Part shown: piece by piece, positions 1 through 5,575 of the stretch | Layout of the letters: the number at the start of each line of letters is the position of its first letter | Numbering within the stretch: the stretch's first letter is position 1 | From: Halothiobacillus neapolitanus | GTDB lineage: Bacteria; Pseudomonadota; Gammaproteobacteria; Halothiobacillales; Halothiobacillaceae | Direction: 5' to 3' | Length of the DNA: 10,295 nucleotides | Assembly (NCBI GenBank): GCA_020721485.1 | Contig: DYMR01000061.1 | Coordinates: forward strand, 1 to 10,295 | Notes under the pieces: generated by a model | Database searches by the model: none | What the model was told of the DNA's origin: nothing | Seen by the model: only the letters and a program-made list of their open reading frames with translations | Program-made: the position numbers and the translations under genes

Positions 1-23
1 GACGGCAATCCCGCCCGGCAGTA

Positions 24-49
24 AAAAGCCACCGCAACGGGTGGCTTTT
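24..49 (-). terminator. Intrinsic terminator of efp
   Basis: A perfect 10-bp inverted repeat (24-33 against 40-49, loop 34-39) has a GCCACC/GGTGGC core flanked by A and T runs. Read on the minus strand it ends in five Ts, starting about 24 bases after the efp stop codon. The A run on the other side also makes it a candidate bidirectional terminator for a plus-strand gene arriving from the left edge. Confidence 0.85.
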
Positions 50-72
50 CAACAGGCACCCGCGAAGCGGGA

Positions 73-636
73 TCAGGTCGCGCGTTTGCGGAATTCGCCC
101 GTGCGGGTGTCGATCTCGACTTTTTCACCGATTTCGATGAACGCGGCCACTTGGATTTCATGATCGTTGGTCAACTTGGCCAATTTCATGACTTTGCCGG
201 AGGTGTCGCCGCGCGCGGTCGGTTCGGTGTATGCAATTTCACGCACGATGATGGTCGGCAGTTCGACGGAGATGGGTTTGTCGTTGTAAAACACGACTTC
301 GCACACATCGTCCATGCCATCGACGAGGTACTGAATGGTGTCGCCCATGTTTTCCGCTTCCACTTCATACGAATTGAATTCGGTATCCATGAACACATAC
401 AACGGGTCGGCGAAGTAGCTGTAAGTGCATTCTTTTTTGTCCAGAATCACTTGGTCGAATTTATCGTCCGCCTTGAAAACGGTTTCCGTACTGGTGCCGC
501 TCAACAAGTTTTTGAGCTTCATTTTCACTACGGCAGCATTGCGGCCAGATTTGTTGAATTCGGCTTTGAGGATGACCATCGGATCATTGCCGATCATGAT
601 GACATTGCCAGCGCGAAACTCTTGTGCGGTTTTCAT
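73..636 (-). CDS. efp: Elongation factor P, arginine-32 type
   Basis: EF-P binds between the P and E sites of the ribosome and stimulates peptide-bond formation at polyproline stretches. The 187-residue product has the usual family length and the expected three-domain order: an N-terminal KOW-like domain (about 1-65) and two OB-fold domains, with the C-terminal signature [14 protein letters not shown]. The tip loop reads KSGRN with Arg at position 32, where E. coli has the lysine modified by EpmA. Arg32 is the residue rhamnosylated by EarP in Pseudomonas and Neisseria, and the overall sequence resembles that branch. The frame stays open far upstream (to about 981), but the start at 636 matches the conserved MKTAQE N-terminus and has an AGGA Shine-Dalgarno 8 bases away. 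No earP or epm gene is in the window. Confidence 0.97.
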   Translation of the reverse strand: MKTAQEFRAGNVIMIGNDPMVILKAEFNKSGRNAAVVKMKLKNLLSGTSTETVFKADDKFDQVILDKKECTYSYFADPLYVFMDTEFNSYEVEAENMGDTIQYLVDGMDDVCEVVFYNDKPISVELPTIIVREIAYTEPTARGDTSGKVMKLAKLTNDHEIQVAAFIEIGEKVEIDTRTGEFRKRAT

Positions 637-705
637 CGAACTTTCCTGAATGAACTGAAGGGGTTGCCGCGAGCCGGTTGATCTGGCGGCGTAAAAAAGT
701 GCGTT

Positions 706-734
706 ATTGTACCCGCAGTTGAAGGAATTTTCAG
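706..734 (-). promoter_or_regulatory. Likely sigma-70 promoter of efp
   Basis: On the minus strand a CTGAAA -35 element (729-734, 4 of 6 consensus) and a TACAAT -10 element (706-711, 5 of 6) are separated by exactly 17 bases. Transcription would begin near 699, giving an untranslated leader of about 63 bases. The -35 overlaps the stop codon of the upstream membrane-protein gene, so efp can be transcribed independently. This is motif matching only. Confidence 0.5.
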
Positions 735-1426
735 CCGTGTACTTGCGTGTGAACGCGCGTGGGGCGGGTGGCCGGGGCTGGCAACCGCTGCGTTTCGCCC
801 GCATGCGATGGTTTGTCTGTTGTGTTGTCGGAAGTGCAGGGCGCTGGCCATGCTGCCCAACGAATTCCCCAAATTCCCGTACCCACTGCAATGCAGGCAA
901 GCGCACCTGGCGCACGCAACGGCGCAGGAACGCGCGTATGGAATGTGTCGTCCGGCCAATTTGGCTGACTATATCCATCAATGAGCGAAAGCGTTTGATG
1001 GGGAAAGATGGGATTGCTCACATCGAACCAATGGCGCCAAGCCCCTTTCGCACCGTCTTTGGTTACCCGATCGGCCGAGCGCACGGTGACGGGGACGATG
1101 TGGGTTTCTCGCGTGGTGGCGGTCACTAGGGATAAAACCACCAGATTCGAGCTCAGCATGACCAGTGACGGTGCGGCAAATACGAACACAAACACCAGGC
1201 TGGAAGACAGCTTCGGCTTATTCCACGCCCAGCGCATCAGCCACCACGACGCGGCCAGAGCAAACAAGAAGACCAGAATAAGCCATGCAGTATTCGGTGG
1301 GGTATCGAGCAATACGGCTGAACGGTCTCCGCCACTGGGGCCGAGCCAAAAAATGATTTGAAATGGCGCGGTGAGGACAATGAAAAACAGCGCCAGTGTG
1401 AGCGTTCGCATAAATTTTATTGGCAT
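731..1426 (-). CDS. Small inner-membrane protein of unknown function
   Basis: I do not recognise this 231-residue protein. The N-terminal 100 residues hold three clear hydrophobic segments (about 8-28, 46-65 and 75-101), the second ending in a Trp-rich stretch. A polar part follows (about 102-160). The last 60 or so residues are rich in Pro, Thr and Arg with one weak hydrophobic patch, look low in complexity, and may have been reached by loss of an earlier stop or by a frameshift. The chosen start has a second in-frame Met five codons later (1411); neither has a convincing ribosome binding site. A good sigma-70 promoter lies just upstream, which supports a real gene. It ends 94 bases before efp and overlaps the efp promoter. 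Function is unknown; the membrane call is firm, the C-terminus is not. Confidence 0.6.
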   Translation of the reverse strand: MPIKFMRTLTLALFFIVLTAPFQIIFWLGPSGGDRSAVLLDTPPNTAWLILVFLFALAASWWLMRWAWNKPKLSSSLVFVFVFAAPSLVMLSSNLVVLSLVTATTRETHIVPVTVRSADRVTKDGAKGAWRHWFDVSNPIFPHQTLSLIDGYSQPNWPDDTFHTRVPAPLRAPGALACIAVGTGIWGIRWAAWPAPCTSDNTTDKPSHAGETQRLPAPATRPTRVHTQVHG

Positions 1427-1455
1427 GATTTTATTAGCTAAATCGATTGATTTGT

Positions 1456-1484
1456 TTTGTATTCACCCATGAGCAGGCTGTCAA
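1456..1484 (-). promoter_or_regulatory. Sigma-70 promoter of the membrane-protein gene
   Basis: On the minus strand a perfect TTGACA -35 (1479-1484) is followed by a 17-base spacer and a TACAAA -10 (1456-1461, 4 of 6). Transcription would start near 1449, about 23 bases before the first possible start codon. This is the best -35 match found in the window and shows that the 197-bp gap between greB and the membrane gene is a promoter region. Confidence 0.6.
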
Positions 1485-1571
1485 AAAATGCGTTCAACGG
1501 CTTGTGAACAGGGGGATGGTATCCAGGTCTTGAGCAATTCTTGCGGTTTCATTTCACGGGCAAGTACTGCG

Positions 1572-1587
1572 ACAGATAGTGATCTGT
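1572..1587 (-). other. Short hairpin downstream of greB
   Basis: A perfect 6-bp inverted repeat (ACAGAT / ATCTGT) with a 4-base loop lies 36 bases after the greB stop codon. No T run follows on the minus strand, so it is a poor intrinsic terminator. It could protect the mRNA 3' end or be chance. The rest of 1490-1623 shows nothing I can identify. Confidence 0.3.
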
Positions 1588-1623
1588 TTCATGCCGGATC
1601 AACGGAGATGAAGTCGATAAGCC

Positions 1624-2130
1624 TCAGGCTTGGTGTAACTCGGTCGGGTAGGTGATGGCGATGATTTCGGCGAGTACGCGGCGGGGTTTGCCGTCTTCGG
1701 TGGGCAGGTGCAGGGTGATTTCGGTATCGAGGGGCTTGCCGAGTACGGCTTTGGCCAGTGGGGAATCGATGCTGATGTAGCCGGCGCTGGGGTCGATTTC
1801 ATCGGCGCCGACGAGGCAGACGCTTTGTTCGCGGTCTTCGTCGGGGTAGTACAGGGTAATCTGCGCGCCGAAGTACACAATCGTTTGATTTTTTGGGGCT
1901 TCGCGCACGACTTTGAGGTCGCCCAGCCGTTTTTGCAGGTAGCGGATGCGTCGGTCGATTTCCCGCAATCGTCGTTTGCCGTAGATGTATTCGGCGTTTT
2001 CCGAGCGATCACCCAGCGCGGCGGCATCGGCCACGGCTTGAACGACTTGGCGGCGTTCGACCCGCCAGAGGTGGTCAAGCTCGGCCACCAGCCGCGCATG
2101 ACCGCGCGCGGAGATGACCGGCGTGCTCAT
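1624..2130 (-). CDS. greB: Transcript cleavage factor GreB
   Basis: GreB inserts its coiled coil into the secondary channel of stalled, backtracked RNA polymerase and stimulates cleavage of the extruded RNA 3' end. The 168 residues (E. coli GreB has 158) begin with the N-terminal coiled coil (about 10-75). Its tip carries the two catalytic acidic residues Asp41 and Glu44 in LGDRSENAEY. The following GKRRLREIDRRIRYL is the GreB form and separates it from GreA. The C-terminal FKBP-like domain follows, including the conserved YISIDSPLAKA. The start codon overlaps the stop of the upstream DHH gene as ATGA, and no Shine-Dalgarno is visible, so translation probably depends on reinitiation after the DHH gene. 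Confidence 0.95.
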   Translation of the reverse strand: MSTPVISARGHARLVAELDHLWRVERRQVVQAVADAAALGDRSENAEYIYGKRRLREIDRRIRYLQKRLGDLKVVREAPKNQTIVYFGAQITLYYPDEDREQSVCLVGADEIDPSAGYISIDSPLAKAVLGKPLDTEITLHLPTEDGKPRRVLAEIIAITYPTELHQA

Positions 2131-3275
2131 TTTTTGTTTTGGGTGGCGGCTTTCAGGTTGAATAAGTCGCCGAGTTTGGCGGTGGCCACTGCCGGTTTCG
2201 GGTTGGGGTTGAGGGTGTATTCGATGCTGCTGACGGCGTGGCTCAAATCGCGCAGGCGGTTGTCTTTGAGTTCGCCACCGGCCGCGCCGGGGTGCCCGCC
2301 ACCTTTGAAGTATTTGGCGGAAATCGCACCGGCATCGACGCCGGGGTTGGCGCGTAGGGAAAGCTTACCGTTGCCGCGCACGCTGATGGCCATGTCCATG
2401 ACTTTGCGGGTTTCCATCATGTCCATGATGACGCCGCGCCACACTTCATGCGGCCAGCTATAGAAAATGCCGGTGCGCACGCCGTCGATGGTGAGCATCG
2501 GCACGGTGGTGTCGTCGAGCAGGCGGGCGGAGAGGATGTGGAATTTGTCGTTGAGCGGGATGTCGGGGTTTTCGACTTCGGCTTCCTCGATGCGATCCCG
2601 CAGAAAGGCTTTGCGGGTGTCGTACAGCGCGCGTTCGATGGTTTCCAGATTTTCACCGCGTTCATGGCGGGTGAAAAATGCTTCGATCAAATGAAAGCGG
2701 TAGTCACGCTTCACGCCGGACAGCGGCGGAGCGAGGTGGTCGTCTTGCATGACTAAACCGAGCAAATACAATGTCTTACGGAACATGGGTTCGTCTTTCA
2801 GCCAGCGGTCGCCCATATCGACAAAATCCGCCCGCAACGCATATTGCGCGCGGCGGGCGTCGTCGAACCGATCCGCCACGGATTCAAACGCCAGCTTGGT
2901 CGCGCAGCGTTCGGTATCAAGGTAATACCAGCCGTATTTGGCCGCCACTTCCGCGCCGGTGGCGTGGTGGTCGAGCAGTTGCAGGCTGGTGGGCACCTTG
3001 AGTTTTTTGATGCGCTTGTCGATTTGATCGGCCTGATCGAGCGTCAGGTTCAAATCGGTCAACAACAGCGCTGCCGGTTCATTGGCCGCCAGAATTTCTT
3101 CGACAATGGCATCGACCGCGAGCGGAATATCGCGGTAATCGGCATTGAAGCAGCGCGTGTTCACCCCGGCCGCCTTCAACATGAATTGGGCGCCATAGCC
3201 GTCCAAATCGGTGTGCGAGAGGTGGTAAACGATGCCGGTGGCGTGTTCGGGGGTGATGAGTCGGGGCGTGGTCAT
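2127..3275 (-). CDS. DHH/DHHA1 family phosphoesterase
   Basis: DHH-DHHA1 proteins are manganese-dependent phosphodiesterases or phosphatases. Characterised members degrade short RNAs, pAp or cyclic dinucleotides (the NrnA/YtqI and GdpP groups). In this 382-residue protein the metal-binding motifs appear in order: HTDLDG (21-26), TDLN (73-76), LDHH (101-104) and DFVDMGDRW (150-158). The C-terminal DHHA1 substrate loop GGGHPGAAGG is at 325-334. There is no membrane segment, PAS or GGDEF-like domain, so it is a soluble stand-alone enzyme rather than a GdpP-type one. A roughly 45-residue Pro/Lys-containing tail follows DHHA1. The true substrate cannot be read from the sequence. It is the first gene of a two-gene unit with greB (4-bp overlap). 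The start at 3275 has only a weak ribosome binding site but fits the family N-terminus. Confidence 0.88.
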   Translation of the reverse strand: MTTPRLITPEHATGIVYHLSHTDLDGYGAQFMLKAAGVNTRCFNADYRDIPLAVDAIVEEILAANEPAALLLTDLNLTLDQADQIDKRIKKLKVPTSLQLLDHHATGAEVAAKYGWYYLDTERCATKLAFESVADRFDDARRAQYALRADFVDMGDRWLKDEPMFRKTLYLLGLVMQDDHLAPPLSGVKRDYRFHLIEAFFTRHERGENLETIERALYDTRKAFLRDRIEEAEVENPDIPLNDKFHILSARLLDDTTVPMLTIDGVRTGIFYSWPHEVWRGVIMDMMETRKVMDMAISVRGNGKLSLRANPGVDAGAISAKYFKGGGHPGAAGGELKDNRLRDLSHAVSSIEYTLNPNPKPAVATAKLGDLFNLKAATQNKK

Positions 3276-3309
3276 GGTGATGCGAAGCCGTGAAAAGAGG
3301 GGCGCAGTG

Positions 3310-3326
3310 TAACAGGCTGCATCCTG
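3310..3326 (+). repeat. Left copy of 17-bp inverted repeat around the toxin-antitoxin pair
   Basis: TAACAGGCTGCATCCTG. Its reverse complement matches 4025-4041 at 16 of 17 positions. The inner 14 bases (CAGG..CCTG) are themselves nearly palindromic. It lies between the antitoxin stop and the DHH gene start and overlaps a weak -10-like TACACT (3306-3311, minus strand) that could serve the DHH gene. Confidence 0.75.
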
Positions 3327-3356
3327 AAACCGATGGGGTTGCCGAGGGAAAATGGG

Positions 3357-3647
3357 TTATCCGCCCAGCGCCCGCAGCACGGCTTGCGGCTCCTTGGTGA
3401 CGACATGAAGCAGTGCCAGTGCGGGCCCCTGCGGCATTCGATCACCGCGTTCCCAATGTCTGAGCGTGCCGAGGCTGATACAAAACTTGGCGGCAAATTC
3501 CGTTTGCGTCAGCCCAAGCGATTTTCGCAGTTCCGCCACATTGATGGATTGTGGTTTGTGCGTGCGTGCGGGGATATTCGTGTTGCCTTGGGTGTGGGCG
3601 ATGGCCTCATTTAGTCCTTGGGCGATGCTATTGAATGCGTTATCCAT
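3357..3647 (-). CDS. HigA2/NadS-type antitoxin with HTH domain
   Basis: This 96-residue protein is the antitoxin and DNA-binding partner of the toxin encoded just before it. Residues 1-35 are polar and probably disordered, as expected for a toxin-neutralising segment. Residues 37-70 form an Xre/HTH_3 helix-turn-helix (ELRKSLGLTQTEFAAKFCIS, then TLRHWERG with the typical Trp-Glu pair). The end (GPALALLHVVTKEPQAVLRAL) is the usual HigA2/NadS ending. The start overlaps the toxin stop by 8 bp and has a GGAG ribosome binding site (3655-3658) inside the toxin gene, so its translation is coupled. With its partner it is expected to repress its own promoter, fitting the half-site array at 3991-4011. 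Confidence 0.9.
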   Translation of the reverse strand: MDNAFNSIAQGLNEAIAHTQGNTNIPARTHKPQSINVAELRKSLGLTQTEFAAKFCISLGTLRHWERGDRMPQGPALALLHVVTKEPQAVLRALGG

Positions 3648-3987
3648 GATTTTTCTCCAATGCGGTGTTCACGAGCACATCGACCAGCTTGGCCAGCGTC
3701 TGTCGTTCGGTGGTGGAAAGATTGGCCTGTTCGTTCTTACTAAATACAGTGAGTAAAAACAATGGGATGCGTTCGTCATGATAGTAATAGATGATCCGAA
3801 CGCCACCGCTTTTCCCTTGGTCGCCTCGTCCCCAACGAAGTTTGCGAATTCCGCCGGTGCCTTGCATCAAATCCCCGGATCGGGGGCGTCCGGCGAGGTA
3901 GTCGATGATGGCCTTACGCTCATCAGGTCGGAGTCGCTCTTCGGATCGGCGGATGTATTCGGGCAGTTCGGTTATGGTGCTCAGCAT
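3640..3987 (-). CDS. RelE/HigB2-type toxin
   Basis: A predicted ribosome-dependent mRNA endonuclease that arrests translation when the antitoxin is lost. The 115 residues match the RelE/HigB2 subgroup: an N-terminal helical part, then GDLMQGTGGIRKLRWG (38-53), GKSGGVRIIYYY (58-69) and LLTVFSKNEQANLS. The conserved basic and aromatic residues (R48, K49, R51, R64, Y67, Y68) sit where the family places its RNA-binding and catalytic side chains. The toxin-first order with the HTH antitoxin second is the HigBA layout. The start at 3987 has no spaced Shine-Dalgarno; AAGG directly touches the ATG. A TACAAT box six bases upstream raises the possibility of a leaderless or nearly leaderless mRNA. It appears intact. 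Confidence 0.9.
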   Translation of the reverse strand: MLSTITELPEYIRRSEERLRPDERKAIIDYLAGRPRSGDLMQGTGGIRKLRWGRGDQGKSGGVRIIYYYHDERIPLFLLTVFSKNEQANLSTTERQTLAKLVDVLVNTALEKNHG

Positions 3988-3990
3988 CCT

Positions 3991-4011
3991 TGGATTGTAA
4001 TCCAGTGGATT
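3991..4011. promoter_or_regulatory. Probable autoregulatory operator and -10 box of the toxin-antitoxin operon
   Basis: Three perfect 6-base half-sites alternate in orientation: TGGATT (3991-3996), AATCCA (3999-4004) and TGGATT (4006-4011), separated by 2 and 1 bases. Two overlapping palindromes therefore share the middle half-site. On the minus strand the array contains TACAAT (3994-3999), a 5 of 6 match to a -10 box, three to four bases from the toxin gene. Multiple half-sites over the promoter are what antitoxin or toxin-antitoxin complexes use for conditional repression. No good -35 was found. Confidence 0.6.
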
Positions 4012-4024
4012 GGTTTCCGCTTGG

Positions 4025-4041
4025 CAGGATACAGCCTGTTA
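4025..4041 (+). repeat. Right copy of 17-bp inverted repeat around the toxin-antitoxin pair
   Basis: CAGGATACAGCCTGTTA, the inverse of 3310-3326 with one mismatch. It lies upstream of the toxin gene and ends 20 bases before the urtE stop codon. A nearby ATCCTG (4045-4050) also pairs with its CAGGAT (4025-4030), giving a loose hairpin downstream of urtE, but there is no T run, so no intrinsic terminator for the urt operon is evident here. Confidence 0.75.
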
Positions 4042-4061
4042 GCGATCCTGAATTCGGACAA

Positions 4062-4757
4062 TCACACGGTGAGGTAGCGCTGAATCAGTGAGTCATCCAG
4101 CGTCGTCATCGCGCCTTGTGCCTGAATTTGCCCCCGCTCCATGATGATGAAGCGGTCGGCGACTTGGCGGGCGAAGGGGAGTTTTTGTTCAACCAGTAGC
4201 ACGGCGAGGCCGAGTTCTTGATTGAGCCGGCGCAGCACTTGGCCGATTTCGACCACGATATTCGGTTGGATGCCTTCAGTCGGTTCGTCGAGCAGCAGGA
4301 TTTTCGGGTCGAGTACCAAGGCGCGACCGATTGCCAGTTGTTGTTGCTGGCCGCCGGAGAGGTCGCCGCCGCGCCGCTGGCGCATGTCTTTGAGCACGGG
4401 GAATAACTCGTAGATCAGCGGCGGGATTTTGCGCTGGCCGTCGCGTCGCCCGGCCAGGGCGAGTTTGAGGTTTTCTTCGACGCTGAGCAGGGGGAAAATT
4501 TCTCGCCCTTGCGGTACAAAGCCCATGCCGGCGCGGGCGCGGCGTTCGGTGGCTAAGTTTGTGATGTTTTTTTCTTGCCAGAGGATTTGGCCGCGTTTGA
4601 TGGCGACTTGTCCCATGATGCTGCGCATCAAGGTGGTTTTGCCGACGCCATTGCGCCCAAGCAGGCAGACCATATCGCCCGCGCCGAGGCTTAAGGAGAC
4701 TTCGTGCAGGATGTGGCTGCCGCCATAGTATTGATCGACCGCGTTCAGTGTGAGCAT
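4062..4757 (-). CDS. urtE: Urea ABC transporter ATPase UrtE
   Basis: One of the two ATPases that power urea/short-chain amide uptake; it belongs to the LivF-like group and pairs with UrtD under the UrtB/UrtC permease. The 231-residue protein has Walker A GRNGVGKT (34-41), Q-loop Gln83, the signature LSGGQQQQ (133-140) and Walker B ILLLDEP (153-159). The position after the LLVE strand is Gln rather than the usual switch His, a known LivF/UrtE trait, so the UrtD/UrtE pair is likely asymmetric. YYGGSHIL near the start is typical of UrtE. The gene overlaps the 3' end of urtD by 13 bp and has an AGGAGA ribosome binding site (4764-4769) within urtD. It is the last gene of the operon. Confidence 0.95.
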   Translation of the reverse strand: MLTLNAVDQYYGGSHILHEVSLSLGAGDMVCLLGRNGVGKTTLMRSIMGQVAIKRGQILWQEKNITNLATERRARAGMGFVPQGREIFPLLSVEENLKLALAGRRDGQRKIPPLIYELFPVLKDMRQRRGGDLSGGQQQQLAIGRALVLDPKILLLDEPTEGIQPNIVVEIGQVLRRLNQELGLAVLLVEQKLPFARQVADRFIIMERGQIQAQGAMTTLDDSLIQRYLTV

Positions 4758-5575
4758 GGCGTTTCTCCTAGGTACACTTCGATGACCTTCGGGTTGTTTT
4801 GCACCGTATCGAGGCTGCCTTCGGCCAGCACGCTGCCTTGATGCAGCACGGTGACTTTGCGGGCGATTTTGCGCACGAAGGCCATGTCGTGTTCGACCAC
4901 CACGACGGTGCGTTTGCCCGCGAGGCTGACCAATAATTCGGCGGTGCGCGCGACTTCTTCGCCGGTCATGCCCGCGACCGGTTCATCGACCAGCAGGATG
5001 CGCGGGTTTTGCGCCAGCAGCATGCCGATTTCCAGCCATTGTTTTTGCCCGTGCGAGAGGATGCGCGCATCGGCTTGGCGGTGCTCGATCAGGCCGATGG
5101 TGGTCAAAATTTCGTCGATGCGGTCTTGTTCTTGCGCGGTGCGGCGGGCGCGCAGCATGCGCCAGGGCGAGCGCGAGCCGGTGAGGGTCAGCTCGATGTT
5201 TTCCGCGACGGACAATGCTTCAAACACGGTGGGGCGTTGAAATTTGCGTCCGACCATGCCGTTGGCGATTTCGTGCTCTGGCAGTTTGAGCAGGTCGATG
5301 TTCTGGCCGAAAAATACCTGCCCTTGATCGGGGCGACGGCGCCCGGTGATGACATCCATCATGGTGGATTTACCCGCGCCGTTCGGCCCGATGATGCAGC
5401 GCAGTTCGCCGTCATCGAGGGTGAGGTTCAGGTTATTCAGCGCTTTGAAGCCATCGAAGCTTAAGGTCACGCCTTCGAGGTACAGGATGCTGCCGTGGGT
5501 GGTGTCCGGCGTGCCGGCGGGCGTGTGCCGCAGCCGTTCGCCGAAACTGTCGTGGTCGGTGTGAATGCTGCTCAT
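4745..5575 (-). CDS. urtD: Urea ABC transporter ATPase UrtD
   Basis: LivG-like ATPase of the urea transporter. In 276 residues it has a polar N-terminal extension of about 28 residues, then ILYLEGVTLSFDGFKALN, Walker A GPNGAGKST (63-71), Q-loop Gln113, signature LSHGQ (173-177), Walker B ILLVDEP (193-199) and a canonical switch His in VVVVEHDM. PVAGMTGEE after Walker B is characteristic of UrtD. The start overlaps the urtC stop as ATGA. Its GGAGG ribosome binding site (5583-5587) lies inside the last 15-bp repeat unit of urtC, so translational coupling to urtC is expected. The reverse-strand shadow frame carries no recognisable domain. Confidence 0.95.
   Translation of the reverse strand: MSSIHTDHDSFGERLRHTPAGTPDTTHGSILYLEGVTLSFDGFKALNNLNLTLDDGELRCIIGPNGAGKSTMMDVITGRRRPDQGQVFFGQNIDLLKLPEHEIANGMVGRKFQRPTVFEALSVAENIELTLTGSRSPWRMLRARRTAQEQDRIDEILTTIGLIEHRQADARILSHGQKQWLEIGMLLAQNPRILLVDEPVAGMTGEEVARTAELLVSLAGKRTVVVVEHDMAFVRKIARKVTVLHQGSVLAEGSLDTVQNNPKVIEVYLGETPCSH

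Noticed and set aside
151..681. 176-codon plus-strand open frame antisense to efp
   Set aside because: It is a shadow of efp, rich in Phe and His from the complement of Lys/Glu and Val codons, with no recognisable features.
637..981. Upstream in-frame extension of the EF-P reading frame
   Set aside because: The frame stays open for about 115 codons, but the product there is low-complexity, EF-P homologues start at the MKTAQE methionine, and a good ribosome binding site and promoter lie inside the extension.
1493..1509. GTTCA/TGAAC inverted repeat in the spacer upstream of the membrane-protein promoter
   Set aside because: Only 5 bp arms with a 7-base centre, no T run and no second copy. Easily chance.
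3276..3309. Promoter for the DHH-greB unit with -10 TACACT at 3306-3311
   Set aside because: The -10 match is only 4 of 6 and no acceptable -35 lies 15 to 18 bases upstream, so I mention it but do not annotate it.
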